64,000 bases of DNA from Arthrobacter sp. StoSoilA2 (GTDB taxonomy: Bacteria; Actinomycetota; Actinomycetes; Actinomycetales; Micrococcaceae). How positions within the stretch are numbered: the stretch's first letter is position 1; the number at the start of each line of letters is the position of its first letter. The notes beneath the pieces were generated by a model. It had not been told where the DNA came from, made no database searches, and saw only the letters and a list, made by a program, of their open reading frames with translations. Where the stretch lies: contig NZ_AP024643.1 in the NCBI RefSeq assembly GCF_019977195.1, positions 4,588,001 to 4,652,000 of the forward strand. The letters run 5' to 3'. This document shows, in pieces, positions 25,253 through 34,031 of the stretch. Both the position numbers and the translations under genes were made by a program.

Positions 25253-26022
25253 GTCACGACTCCCAACGGTCCGTAGTCCGCGTGCACGGTATCACCTTTG
25301 TACACCCACAAGGGCCGGGTAAACGAGCCCGCAAGAATAATATCTCCGGCCTTCATTGAGTCCCCGTGCGCGGCGATTTTGTTGGCCAGCCAGTGCACCC
25401 CGTTGGCGGGATGATCCAGCACTCCGGCGGCTACTCCGGTCTCTTCCACGGTCTGGTTTTTGTAGAGAATCGCAGAGACCCAGCGGAGATCGACGGCGTC
25501 GGGACGCACTGGTCGGCCACCTATCACCATGGCCCCCATAGCTGCATTGTCCGAGATGGTGTCCACGATGGTCCGGCCCTCCATTTCGATCCTGGAGTCC
25601 AGGATTTCGAGGGCCGGAACCACGTAGTCGGTGGCATTGAGGACATCGAAAATCGTGCAACCAGGCCCTTTGAGCCCGTCCTTCAGCACGAAGGCGAGCT
25701 CCACCTCCACCCGGGGGTGCGTGTACTGGTCCCATTGCACGGAGCAGCCGGTTTCCAGCACCATGTCATCGAAGATCGCCCCGTAATCCGGTTCGGTGAT
25801 GCCTGTGGCTGCCTGCATGGCTTTGGACGTGAGGCCGATCTTCCGCCCCACCAACGTGCGACCGGCTTCCTCGTTCCGTCGACGCCACAGCTGTTGAACG
25901 GCGTAGGAATCCTCGACCGTCATGTCAGGGTAGCGGGCGGTGAGGCGCGCAACCGGCTTGCGGTTCCGGCCGGCTTCGAGCAGTTCGTCGGCAATTGCTT
26001 CGATCGTCTTCGCGTCCATCAT
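25237..26022 (-). CDS. hpaH: 2-oxo-hept-3-ene-1,7-dioate hydratase
   Basis: 261 residues of the hydratase/decarboxylase family (MhpD/HpaH). Segments are VARLTARYPDMTVEDSYAVQQ, GRKIGLTSKAMQ, PRVEVELAFVLKDGL (metal-binding Glu pair), ALEILDSRIE and NKIAAHGDSMKAGDIILAGSFT. It adds water to 2-oxohept-3-enedioate to give 4-hydroxy-2-oxoheptanedioate for HpaI. Only 3 bp separate it from the hpaD stop. MM at the start leaves a choice of ATG at 26022 or 26019. Confidence 0.93.
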   Translation of the reverse strand: MMDAKTIEAIADELLEAGRNRKPVARLTARYPDMTVEDSYAVQQLWRRRNEEAGRTLVGRKIGLTSKAMQAATGITEPDYGAIFDDMVLETGCSVQWDQYTHPRVEVELAFVLKDGLKGPGCTIFDVLNATDYVVPALEILDSRIEMEGRTIVDTISDNAAMGAMVIGGRPVRPDAVDLRWVSAILYKNQTVEETGVAAGVLDHPANGVHWLANKIAAHGDSMKAGDIILAGSFTRPLWVYKGDTVHADYGPLGVVTCNFD

Positions 26023-26025
26023 GGT

Positions 26026-27123
26026 TTAGACCTGCGCCCCCAGCTTGAAGCCTTCAGCGGCCTCACCGGCCGCGCCTTCCGGCCGGGTGTAGGAGAAGCC
26101 GTCGGCGCCGACCGTGACAGCCATTTCGGATTTCTCTTCGCGTTCGATGACGGGCTGGGGTTTGCCGTCCAGGTCCAGGACCAGGGAGGCTTCGGTGTAC
26201 CAGGACGGGACGACGGGGTTGCCCCACCAGTCGCGGCGCTGGTTGTCATGGACGTCCCAGGTGACGGTGGGGTTGTCCGGATCACCGGTGTAGTAGTCCT
26301 GGGTGTAGATCTCCACACGGTGACCGTCCGGGTCCAGGATGTAGAGGTAGAACGCGTTGGACACGCCGTGGCGTCCGGGTCCACGTTCGATGCGGTCGGA
26401 GATGCGCAGGGCGCCCATCTTGTCGCAGATCTGGATGATGTTGTGCTTCTCGTGCGTGGAGAACGCGATGTGGTGCAGGCGGGGGCCGTTGCCGCCCGTC
26501 AACGCAGTGTCGTGCACGGTCTGCTTCCGGTGCATCCACGCGGCGTAAGTGACGCCGTCGGAGTCCTTGATGTCTTCCGAGACACGGAAGCCGAGGTCTT
26601 CGAGGTACTTGCGGCCGCGCGGGACGTCCGGGGTGACCTGGTTGAAGTGGTCCAGGCGGACCAGTTCGCCGGCGGAGTAGAGGTCGTAGCGCTGGGTGAG
26701 GCGCTCCACGTGCTCAACGTCGTAGAAGAACTCGTACGGGAAGCCCAGCGGGTCCTCCACGCGGACGGAGTCGCCAACGCCTTTGGTGAAGCCTTCCTTG
26801 CGGCGCTCCACCCGGCAACCGAGTTCGCGGTAGTACGCTTCGGCGGCGTCCACCTCGGCCGGGGACTTCACGCGGTACGCGAAGGCAGCAGCAGCGGCAA
26901 CCGGGCCCTTGCGGAGGACCAGGTTGTGGTGGATGAACTCCTCGAAGGAGCGCAGGTAGATGGCGTTCTCGTCTTCCTCGGTGACGTGCAGGCCGAGCAG
27001 GTCGACGTAGAACGCGCGGGACTTGGCGAGGTCCGTGACCACGAGTTCGAGGTAGGCGCAGCGGACGATGTCCGGAGCCGGGACTGACGGTGTGGGGATG
27101 GGGCCGGTGAAGGGGTTGCTCAT
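26026..27123 (-). CDS. hpaD: 3,4-dihydroxyphenylacetate 2,3-dioxygenase (homoprotocatechuate dioxygenase, MndD type)
   Basis: 365 residues from MSNPFTGPIPTPSVPAPDIV at 27123; the open frame to 27351 is not used. Two vicinal-oxygen-chelate domains are seen. The metal ligands align as His159 (VRLDHFNQV), His218 (RLHHIAF) and Glu271 (HRVEIYTQDYYT), the 2-His-1-Glu triad of Fe/Mn HPCD, shifted by 4 residues from the Brevibacterium and Arthrobacter numbering. It opens the ring of homoprotocatechuate next to the hydroxyls, giving 5-carboxymethyl-2-hydroxymuconate semialdehyde. Fe or Mn use cannot be told from sequence. It sits between hpaE and hpaH on the same strand. Confidence 0.95.
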   Translation of the reverse strand: MSNPFTGPIPTPSVPAPDIVRCAYLELVVTDLAKSRAFYVDLLGLHVTEEDENAIYLRSFEEFIHHNLVLRKGPVAAAAAFAYRVKSPAEVDAAEAYYRELGCRVERRKEGFTKGVGDSVRVEDPLGFPYEFFYDVEHVERLTQRYDLYSAGELVRLDHFNQVTPDVPRGRKYLEDLGFRVSEDIKDSDGVTYAAWMHRKQTVHDTALTGGNGPRLHHIAFSTHEKHNIIQICDKMGALRISDRIERGPGRHGVSNAFYLYILDPDGHRVEIYTQDYYTGDPDNPTVTWDVHDNQRRDWWGNPVVPSWYTEASLVLDLDGKPQPVIEREEKSEMAVTVGADGFSYTRPEGAAGEAAEGFKLGAQV

Positions 27124-27229
27124 GATGGTCTCTCTTCGTTGAAAGGGGTGGTTGTGGGGACCCAACTGAGTCGCAGTAGATGCACGTTTTGAGCGTTCAA
27201 AACGCGCACTATTGCGACCTAGTTGGGTA

Positions 27230-28744
27230 CTAGGCGCCGAACTTGGGCGTATGAACGGAGCCGAGCGTGATGTGCACAGCCTGCTGGTCGGTATAGAAAT
27301 CGATCGAGCGGTAGCCGCCCTCGTGGCCCAGTCCCGAAGCTTTGACGCCACCGAACGGGGTACGGAGGTCGCGGACGTTGTGGCTGTTCAGCCACACCAT
27401 GCCGGCTTCCACGTTCTGCGAGAAGTTGTGGGCCCGGGTCAGGTTCTGCGTCCAGATGTAGGCCGCCAGGCCGTACTTCGTGTTGTTCGCCAAGGCGAGG
27501 GCTTCGTCGTCGTTCTCGAACGGCGTGATGGCCACGACGGGACCGAAGATCTCCTCCTGGAAGATCCGCGCATCAGGCGCGACGTCGGCAAACACCGTGG
27601 GTGCGATGTAGTTGCCTTCGGGCAGGTGGTCGGGTCGTCCGCCGCCGGCCAGGAGCCGACCTTCGGACTTGCCGATCTCCACGTACGAGGCCACCTTTTC
27701 GTAGTGCTCCGGGTGGACCAGCGCGCCGACCTGGGTCTTGGGATCGTGCGGGTCACCCACCACGATGTTCTTGGCACGGGCGGCGTACTTTTCGCAGAAT
27801 TCGTCGTAGATGGCCCGTTCGACGAGGATGCGGGAGCCGGCCGTGCAGCGTTCGCCGTTGAGGGAGAACACACCGAACAAGGCGGAGTCGATGGCAGCGT
27901 CCAGGTCGGCGTCAGCAAAGACGACGCACGGGGACTTACCCCCGAGCTCCATGGACAGGCCCTTGAGGTTTGCTGCGGCGTTGCGGAAGATCGTCTGTCC
28001 CGTGGTGGTCTCGCCCGTGAAGGAGATCAGCGGTACGTCCGGGTGCTTCACCAGGGCGTCACCGGCTTCTTCGCCCAGGCCGTTGACCAGGTTGAACACG
28101 CCATCGGGCAGGCCCGCGTCCTTGAAAATGGTGGCCCACAGAGACGCGGACAAAGGCGTGAACTCGGCAGGCTTCAACACAACGGTGTTGCCGGTGGCCA
28201 GGGCCGGGGCGAGTTTCCAGGACTCGAGCATGAACGGAGTGTTCCACGGGGTGATCAGGCCGGCGACGCCGATCGGCTTGCGGTTCACATAGTTGATCTG
28301 CGAGCCGGGGACCTTCATGGCGTCGTCGAACTGTGCCACGATCAGGTCCGCGAAGAAGCGGAAGTTCTCGGCTGAACGCAACGCCTGGCCCTTCGCCTGC
28401 GTGATCGGCAGGCCCGTATCAAACGTCTCCAGCTCCGCGAGGCGCTCTTCCTGGGCCTCCACGGCGTCGGCGATCCTGTTCAGCACACGGGCACGTTCGC
28501 GCGGCTTCATCCTCGGCCACGGACCGTTGACGAACGCTTCGCGCGCGGCGGCGACGGCAAGGTCGATGTCTTCCTTCTGACCAGCCGCAGCAGTGGCGTA
28601 GTTCTGGTTGGACACCGGGTCCAGGACATCGAAGGTCTTGCCCGACACCGAGTCAACGAACTCACCGTTGATGAAGTGCTGGATGTGCGTGGGCAGGTTC
28701 TCGGGTACGTAATGCTTTGCTGTTGTTTCTACAGGGGTCGTCAT
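27230..28744 (-). CDS. hpaE: 5-carboxymethyl-2-hydroxymuconate semialdehyde dehydrogenase
   Basis: 504 residues of the aldehyde dehydrogenase family. GNTVVLKPAEFTPLSA, the cofactor motif SFTGETTTGQ, the catalytic Glu in SMELGGKSPCVV and the catalytic Cys in LNGERCTAGSRI are present. IFQEEIFGPVVAI is also typical. It oxidises the HpaD product to 5-carboxymethyl-2-hydroxymuconate with NAD. ATG at 28744 has AGAGGAAG upstream. It stands between the GntR gene and hpaD in the operon. Confidence 0.94.
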   Translation of the reverse strand: MTTPVETTAKHYVPENLPTHIQHFINGEFVDSVSGKTFDVLDPVSNQNYATAAAGQKEDIDLAVAAAREAFVNGPWPRMKPRERARVLNRIADAVEAQEERLAELETFDTGLPITQAKGQALRSAENFRFFADLIVAQFDDAMKVPGSQINYVNRKPIGVAGLITPWNTPFMLESWKLAPALATGNTVVLKPAEFTPLSASLWATIFKDAGLPDGVFNLVNGLGEEAGDALVKHPDVPLISFTGETTTGQTIFRNAAANLKGLSMELGGKSPCVVFADADLDAAIDSALFGVFSLNGERCTAGSRILVERAIYDEFCEKYAARAKNIVVGDPHDPKTQVGALVHPEHYEKVASYVEIGKSEGRLLAGGGRPDHLPEGNYIAPTVFADVAPDARIFQEEIFGPVVAITPFENDDEALALANNTKYGLAAYIWTQNLTRAHNFSQNVEAGMVWLNSHNVRDLRTPFGGVKASGLGHEGGYRSIDFYTDQQAVHITLGSVHTPKFGA

Positions 28745-28830
28745 CGTTGTCTTCCTCTTTCATCCGACGCGGGGTCACTTATGGCCCATGTGCGGTGCGT
28801 TTATGGGCCGTAAGTGACCCCGGGTTGCTT

Positions 28831-29499
28831 TTAGTTGGTGGTGGCCAGGTATGCGTCGAGGGTGGCGGCGCGGTGTCGTCGGGCTGCTTTTTCGATCGTG
28901 TCTGCGTCCGCTCCTGTTTCGATGAGCTGGAGCAGCGCCTCGTGTTCGCGCACCGATTCCTGGGCGCGGCCGGGAACGAAGCGAAACGTGGAGGACCTCA
29001 GGGAGGCCAGCCGGTTCCATCCACGATGTACCAGGTCCAGGATGTGCGGATTGGGGCAGTGCTCAAACAAGACACTGTGGAAGTCCTGGTTCAAAGCAGT
29101 GAAACGAACCGGATCGAAGTGCTCCAGGCATTCCCGCATTTCCTCGTTCACGGCGCGGGCCCGGGCGATCGCAACGGAATCAATCAACGGTGCGGACAAC
29201 GCGGTGGCCGCACCCTCCACGATGCTTAGGGTCTGCATGGTGTACAGGTACTCGGTGGGATCAATTCCGGAGACGGTGGCGCCAACGTTCCGCTCGAACT
29301 TCACCAGGCCTTCGGCTTCCAAACGGCGGATCGCTTCCCGCACGGGGACCACACTGAAGCCCAGATCCTCGGCAATCTTCGCCAGCACCAGCCGGTAACC
29401 CGGCGTGTAGATGCCTTCCACGATCCTGGCCTTGACGGCGTCATACGCCTGTTGCGACTTGCTTTGGGCAGCGGCGCTTTCGACGGCGGTTTCAGTCAC
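28831..29499 (-). CDS. GntR family regulator with FCD domain, likely regulator of the hpa operon
   Basis: 222 residues from the GTG at 29499, which has AAGGAG 7 bp upstream; the longer frame from 29544 does not. The wHTH is IVEGIYTPGYRLVLAKIAEDLGFSVVPVREAIRRLEAEGLV. The C-terminal FCD domain has the metal/ligand pattern ALNQDFHSVLFEHCPNPHI and ESVREHEALLQLIETGD-like residues. Its start overlaps the hpaG stop by 8 nt, so it is part of the operon it probably controls. A GntR-type palindrome at 31060-31071 lies before hpaG. Confidence 0.9.
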   Translation of the reverse strand: MTETAVESAAAQSKSQQAYDAVKARIVEGIYTPGYRLVLAKIAEDLGFSVVPVREAIRRLEAEGLVKFERNVGATVSGIDPTEYLYTMQTLSIVEGAATALSAPLIDSVAIARARAVNEEMRECLEHFDPVRFTALNQDFHSVLFEHCPNPHILDLVHRGWNRLASLRSSTFRFVPGRAQESVREHEALLQLIETGADADTIEKAARRHRAATLDAYLATTN

Positions 29500-31012
29500 C
29501 TTGGGCTCCTTCCGGGACTTGCCGGCTCTGCCAGTCCGTTGCAACCCATTTCTCGTAGCGTGCCTGCCATTCCTTGTTCATCGGGTAAAGCCCATCCACG
29601 CTGTTGCCTTCCTTGACCATCTGGAAGATGAAAGCCTCTTCCTTTTCCTGCTCGATGCAGTCATCCACAAGTTCCTCGGCGATGGCTGGCGGGATCACCA
29701 GGATGCCGTCCGAATCGGCAACGATGATGTCGCCGGGCTGCACCGTGGCTCCGCCGCAGGCAATGGTGATGTCCGTATCCCAAGGAATGTGCCGGCGACC
29801 CAGGACTGCTGGATGCGGATTCGCGAAATACGTTGGCATCTCCAGCTCGGCCACTGCTGAGTAGTCGCGGACCCCACCGTCGGTGATGATCGCAGCGGCT
29901 CCACGGACCTGGGCACGCAGCGCGAGGATGTCGCCAACTGTGCCGGTGCCCTTCTCCCCGCGGGCCTCCATCACGAGGATTTCGCCTTCATTCACGGAAT
30001 CAATCGCGCGTTTCTGTGCATTGAATCCGCCGCCGTGGGTCTTGAACAGATCCTCACGGTTGGGCACATAGCGCAGGGTCCGCGCGAGGCCCACTACTTT
30101 GCGGTCCGGGCGGGTGGCCTGCAGGCCGTCGATGCTTACGTTGTTCAGTCCGCGCTTGCGGAGCTGCGAAGAAAGCGTGGCCGTTGCGACGCTTTCCAGC
30201 TTCGCCTTCAGCTCGGGCGTCAGGACGGAGACGTCAGCAGGGAGCCCCGCAGCTTCACGGGATCCGTATGCCTCTTCCCGCTGGGTGTCATCAGTCTTGG
30301 GCTTGGCACCAAAGTCCGCGAACGGCGTCGTACCTTCCGTTACTTTGGTGGTCAGGCGGCCGCTGGTGAAGCTACCGCCACTGACCTCAACCTCGACGAC
30401 GTCACCCGGCTTGGCCACCGAAGCCCCGGCCGGGGTGCCGGTGAGGATGATGTCGCCCTCTTCGAGCGTGAGCAGCTGGGAGAGGTCCGCGACGAGTTGG
30501 GTGAACGGGAAGAGCAGGTCTTCGGTGGTGTCGTCCTGGACGAGGTCGCCGTTGTGCCAGGTGCGGATCCGCAGGGCCGCGGGATCGACCGCGTCGGCGG
30601 GGATCAGCGCGGGACCCACGGGCGTGAACCCGTCGCCGCCCTTGGACCGGACGTTGGAGCCCTTGTCTGCGTAGCGAAGATCGTAGACACCCAGATCGTT
30701 GGAGGCGGTCACCCACTCGACGTGGCTCCAGGCGTCCTCGAGGCCAACGCGGCGTGCAGACTTGCCGATGACCAACGCAATCTCGCCCTCGTATCCAAGC
30801 AGTTCGCAGCCGACCGGACGTTCAACAGTGCCGGGAGCATCAGCGGAGCCGAGCGCCAGAGACGTGGACGGCTTCAGGAAGTACGACGGCTGCCCGGGAG
30901 TACGCCCGCGCTGCGCTGCACGGCTGGGGTAGTTGATGTGGACGGCAATGACTTTGCGCGTACGGGCCAGCATGTCCTGGTTGACTTCCCCGGTCCGAAA
31001 CTCCAGTGTCAC
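29492..31012 (-). CDS. hpaG: HpaG-like FAH-domain protein fused to an RraA-like domain
   Basis: 506 residues from the GTG at 31012, which has GAGGAGG 4-5 bp upstream; the longer frame to 31045 has no site. Residues 1-225 form a fumarylacetoacetate hydrolase (FAH) domain: GYEGEIALVIGKSARRV, WVTASNDLGVYDLRY, LEEGDIILTGTPAGAS. After a linker, residues about 260-490 form an RraA-like domain: ATLSSQLRKRGL, GTVGDILALRAQVRGAAAIITDGGVRD and PGDIIVADSDGILVIPP. E. coli HpaG is a tandem of two FAH domains acting as decarboxylase and isomerase; here the second half is of another family. First gene of the hpa operon. Confidence 0.9.
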   Translation of the reverse strand: MTLEFRTGEVNQDMLARTRKVIAVHINYPSRAAQRGRTPGQPSYFLKPSTSLALGSADAPGTVERPVGCELLGYEGEIALVIGKSARRVGLEDAWSHVEWVTASNDLGVYDLRYADKGSNVRSKGGDGFTPVGPALIPADAVDPAALRIRTWHNGDLVQDDTTEDLLFPFTQLVADLSQLLTLEEGDIILTGTPAGASVAKPGDVVEVEVSGGSFTSGRLTTKVTEGTTPFADFGAKPKTDDTQREEAYGSREAAGLPADVSVLTPELKAKLESVATATLSSQLRKRGLNNVSIDGLQATRPDRKVVGLARTLRYVPNREDLFKTHGGGFNAQKRAIDSVNEGEILVMEARGEKGTGTVGDILALRAQVRGAAAIITDGGVRDYSAVAELEMPTYFANPHPAVLGRRHIPWDTDITIACGGATVQPGDIIVADSDGILVIPPAIAEELVDDCIEQEKEEAFIFQMVKEGNSVDGLYPMNKEWQARYEKWVATDWQSRQVPEGAQGD

Positions 31013-31059
31013 GGCGCCTCCTCTTGTAAATATCTGCTCGAACATCCATCAAGTACGAA

Positions 31060-31071
31060 ATCGTATACGAT
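31060..31071. promoter_or_regulatory. Palindromic operator of the hpa operon
   Basis: ATCGTATACGAT is a perfect 12-bp palindrome, 48 bp upstream of the hpaG GTG. FCD-type GntR regulators such as VanR bind sites of this kind (T-G-T-A-T-A-C-A core), so the GntR protein encoded in the operon is the likely ligand. It lies within the promoter gap between hpaG and the YdeI-like gene. Confidence 0.7.
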
Positions 31072-31170
31072 AACTATTACCTTTGAAGCGCAAGCCGTCA
31101 ACCCCCTTTCCCAAACGCATTCATCCGGACATAGTGGTTGTTTTGATCCCCAAAGCAGGGAAGGAAGTAC

Positions 31171-31740
31171 GTGCCGGAAAAGAACGACCTCCAGTTGCTC
31201 AGGTTCGCCAACGGTTCCGAATGGGAGTCCTGGCTCGCCGCGAACTACGAACAAAGGGCCGAAGCCTGGCTCGTGATCGGCAAGAAGAACGCCGGTGCCC
31301 AACTACTCAGCATTGGGGAGGCCCTGGACGGCGCCCTGTGTTTCGGTTGGATCGACGGGCAGCGCCAAGGCAACGACGACTCGACTTTCCTGCAGCGATA
31401 TTCGCGGCGCCGGCCGCGAAGCTCATGGTCACAAGTGAACGTCGGCAAGGCGGAGGCGTTGATCGAATCCGGTCGCATGCATCCTGCGGGATTGGCTGAA
31501 ATCGACGCCGCAAAGGCTGATGGCCGCTGGGAAGCTGCCTACGTTTCCCAGGCCAACGCGGAGGTTCCGGAAGACCTCGCGGCCGCCTTGGCCAGCAACC
31601 CAGCAGCCCGCGAAGCATTCGAAAGCCTCGGGAAGACGCAGCGTTACCTCATCATCCTGCAGTTGCTCAAGGCCCGCACGGCGGACTCACGAGCCAAGGC
31701 AATGGCACGTTGCCTTGGGAAGCTGATGGGGGAAGCGTAA
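31171..31740 (+). CDS. YdeI/OmpD-associated family protein
   Basis: 189 residues from a GTG at 31171 with GGAAGG upstream. The family pattern is seen in order: RFANGSEWESWLAANYEQRAEAWLVIGKK, EALDGALCFGWIDGQR, YSRRRPRSSWSQVNVGKAEALIESGRM, and a C-terminal FESLGKTQRYLIILQLLKA. It is a normal-length cytosolic protein; members have been linked to bacteriocin resistance but the molecular role is unclear. It is divergent from the hpa operon. Confidence 0.9.
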   Translation: MPEKNDLQLLRFANGSEWESWLAANYEQRAEAWLVIGKKNAGAQLLSIGEALDGALCFGWIDGQRQGNDDSTFLQRYSRRRPRSSWSQVNVGKAEALIESGRMHPAGLAEIDAAKADGRWEAAYVSQANAEVPEDLAAALASNPAAREAFESLGKTQRYLIILQLLKARTADSRAKAMARCLGKLMGEA

Positions 31741-31837
31741 TTTCTGCTGGATCGGCGCGCATATGACGAGGCGGCCTGCCAAATCATCCATCAAGAAATG
31801 CGTGCATCCCCTGCATGGACTCCCGTAGGGTACCCGC

Positions 31838-32542
31838 ATGGACATCATCCTGGTACCCGGTTTCTGGTTGGACGCGTCATCATGGGCGGAGGTGACGCCG
31901 CCCCTTGTCGCAGCCGGGCACTCGGTTCACCCCCTGACACTTCCCGGGCTGGAGTCCGTTGACACGCCACGCGCCGGGATTGGCCTTCGCACACATATCG
32001 ACGCCGTGGTGGACAAGGTGGATTCCCTCGGCGGCGATGTGGTCCTGGTGGGCCATTCCGGCGGGGGCGCAATCATCCACGGCGTTATCGACGCCCGTCC
32101 GGATCGCGTGGATCGGGCCATCTATGTGGACAGCGGGCCACTGGGTGAGGGCGGCGTGATCAACGACGAACTGCCCGACGACGGCGACGAAATCCCCCTC
32201 CCGCCCTGGGAAGGTTTTGAAGATGCGGATCTCATCGACCTGACTGACGACCTCAAGGAAGGTTTCCGTTCACGGGCCATCCCCGAACCGAAGGGCGTTG
32301 CCTTCGACCAACAACACCTTCACGATGTCCGGCGCTATGACGTCCCGGCCACCATCATCGCCTGCCAGTTCCCATCATCACTGCTTCAGGAATGGATGGA
32401 TGCCGGGCACCCGTTCACGGAGGAACTCGCGCGGATCCGGGACGTTGATTTCATCGACCTACCCACCGGACACTGGCCACAGTTCACCAAGCCACGTGAA
32501 CTGGGTGAAGCCATCCTGTCGGCCGTCGAGCGCGCGAAATAG
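31838..32542 (+). CDS. Alpha/beta hydrolase
   Basis: 234 residues with the fold markers MDIILVPGFWLDASSW (oxyanion region), VVLVGHSGGGAIIHGV (nucleophile Ser in GHSGG), IPLPPWEGF and a terminal DLPTGHWPQFTKPRELGEAIL that supplies the catalytic His. The acid residue is likely in the segment before it. Resembles small esterases of the AB_hydrolase_6 type; substrate unknown. Stands alone. Confidence 0.9.
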   Translation: MDIILVPGFWLDASSWAEVTPPLVAAGHSVHPLTLPGLESVDTPRAGIGLRTHIDAVVDKVDSLGGDVVLVGHSGGGAIIHGVIDARPDRVDRAIYVDSGPLGEGGVINDELPDDGDEIPLPPWEGFEDADLIDLTDDLKEGFRSRAIPEPKGVAFDQQHLHDVRRYDVPATIIACQFPSSLLQEWMDAGHPFTEELARIRDVDFIDLPTGHWPQFTKPRELGEAILSAVERAK

Positions 32543-32619
32543 CGCTCGACGGCGGGATAAGCCTTTCGGGGCAGAGCCACCCCTGAAACGCCGAGATTCT
32601 GAGGCGTGCCCGTAATGCG

Positions 32620-33069
32620 TCAGGGCTTGGCGGGCGTGTTGGTCGCGGGCCCTTCGGGCGCTGCACCGCCTTCGTCCGTCCAATCGCTTCCCGTCTGATC
32701 GTCGAGTGCAGGATCGGATACTACGTCCGACCTGACCGGTGGCGTTGAGGTGGAAGCCGGAGCGGAAGCAGAAGCAGAAGAACCCGTGCTGGAGTTGCCT
32801 TGGTGCCCGGACTTTGTCTCCAGGATGCCCGGAAACATGGTCTCCGCCTTCTCCAGGAGCTTCTTGCCCGCGGCGTACAGATTGTCCAGGATGTCCGGGA
32901 CTGATTCCTGGACGGTTTCCGTGGCGTGATGGACGTTCTCTTGAACCTCCGGGTTCTTCCAGACCTTTTGGGCGCCTCCGCGAACGCGCCGATACACCTC
33001 CGGCCAAGACTTGGACCCCCACACATAGCCAACAGCGATGCCAGCGGCGAACAATGCTTTCCCTTTCAC
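32620..33069 (-). CDS. YtxH-like small membrane-associated protein
   Basis: 149 residues from a GTG at 33069 with AAAGGAG about 9 bp upstream; a GTG at 33078 overlaps that site and is less likely. The N-terminus VKGKALFAAGIAVGYVWGS is one short hydrophobic helix, followed by an amphipathic helical stretch (VWKNPEVQENVHHATETVQESVPDILDNL) and a low-complexity Ser/Ala/Pro/Thr tail. This resembles YtxH-type general stress proteins. It forms a divergent pair with the CsbD gene at 33256. Confidence 0.8.
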   Translation of the reverse strand: MKGKALFAAGIAVGYVWGSKSWPEVYRRVRGGAQKVWKNPEVQENVHHATETVQESVPDILDNLYAAGKKLLEKAETMFPGILETKSGHQGNSSTGSSASASAPASTSTPPVRSDVVSDPALDDQTGSDWTDEGGAAPEGPATNTPAKP

Positions 33070-33255
33070 AGGACCCACTCCTTTCGAGGTGCTATTCCTA
33101 CGACACTAGTCCGGCCTTCACCCACTGTCACGTGTGCTTTCAAGGGCGGGCGGTTAATGGACATTTGCTGAATTGAGAAAGAGGACTAAACTTTAATGCC
33201 AACCAGCGGAAATCCCGCAGGCTACAACCACATGGCAACCCGAGGAGTGAAAACC

Positions 33256-33444
33256 ATGGGACTGGATGACAAGATCAAGAATGCCACGGAAGAAGCAACG
33301 GGCAAGGTCAAGGAAAAGACCGGCGAAGCCACTGGCGACCGGGACCTCCAGGCCGAGGGCATGGGCGACCAGGCGTCGGCCAATGTGAAGCAGGCTGGAG
33401 AGAAGGTCAAGGACGCCGCGAAGGACGCCTTCGGCGATAAGTAG
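33256..33444 (+). CDS. CsbD family stress protein
   Basis: 62 residues from MGLDDKIKNATEEATG at 33256, with GAGGAG 8 bp upstream; the frame is open to 33196 but the family starts here. The helical repeat pattern ATGKVKEKTGEATGD and KQAGEKVKDAAKDAFGDK is that of CsbD. Members are made under general stress, in Bacillus under SigB control; the molecular role is unknown. Very hydrophilic, cytosolic. Confidence 0.93.
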   Translation: MGLDDKIKNATEEATGKVKEKTGEATGDRDLQAEGMGDQASANVKQAGEKVKDAAKDAFGDK

Positions 33445-33758
33445 CCGGATTTCACGGCCATACAACCCCGTCCAGGGGGCAAGGGGCCCCGACCGGCAAA
33501 AATAGCAAGGTTACTTGCTGTTGTTCCCGGGACCAGCTAGCGTTGCTGTTGTAGTACTACGGTCCGGCCCCTTGGACAGGAGTGCTTTTGGCTGCATTTA
33601 ATAATTCATCGACGTTTGCAAAATAATGTCCCGCCCCATATTCCACTGGGCCCATTGTGGCCCTGTTACAGCGCTTATCCGCTGGAACTGACAACCGATG
33701 AACGGAACCGCTTCACCGAGTTCATGGAATTTCCATCAACAAGAAAGTAGGAGCAAAA
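33445..33758. other. Intergenic stretch without a clear gene
   Basis: The 314 bp before the GlsB-like gene hold no supported gene. A weak open frame reading TTDERNRFTEFMEFPSTRK ends at 33751 but has no start with a ribosome binding site. The stretch near 33500-33560 has TTGCTGTTG repeated twice and may be part of a promoter region; I cannot place -35 and -10 boxes with confidence. Confidence 0.4.
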
Positions 33759-34031
33759 ATGGGTTTCTTTGGTTTTCTTTTGCTCGGCCTTTTGGCTGGG
33801 GCTATCGCAAAGCTTATTCTTCCGGGACGCCAGGGAGGCGGCTGGTTGGTCACCTTGCTGCTCGGCGTCGTCGGCGCCCTGTTGGGCGGCTGGATCGGCG
33901 GGCTGATCTTCGGCGAGGGCCTGACAGAATTCTTCGCCATTCGAACGTGGCTCCTGGCCATCGGCGGATCCATCATCGTTCTGCTGATCTACGGCCTGGC
34001 CACAGGAGGACGCCGGGCCCACCATGGCTGA
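33759..34031 (+). CDS. GlsB/YeaQ/YmgE family stress response membrane protein
   Basis: 90 residues with three hydrophobic segments: FFGFLLLGLLAGAIAKLIL, WLVTLLLGVVGALLGGWIGG and WLLAIGGSIIVLLIYGLA. GLLAGAIAKLILPGRQGGG is the signature of the family (transglycosylase-associated protein, Gls24-linked GlsB). Likely an inner-membrane stress protein. TAGGAG lies upstream of the ATG. Its stop overlaps the next gene by 8 nt. Confidence 0.93.
   Translation: MGFFGFLLLGLLAGAIAKLILPGRQGGGWLVTLLLGVVGALLGGWIGGLIFGEGLTEFFAIRTWLLAIGGSIIVLLIYGLATGGRRAHHG

Noticed and set aside
25366..27087. 573-residue open frame on the plus strand, opposite hpaH and hpaD
   Set aside because: It is antisense to two well-supported genes, is rich in H/G/V/D/R with no family pattern, and has no ribosome binding site; it is a by-product of the high-GC third codon bias.
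33566..33751. Short open frames in the gap before the GlsB gene
   Set aside because: No start codon with a ribosome binding site and no recognisable family.
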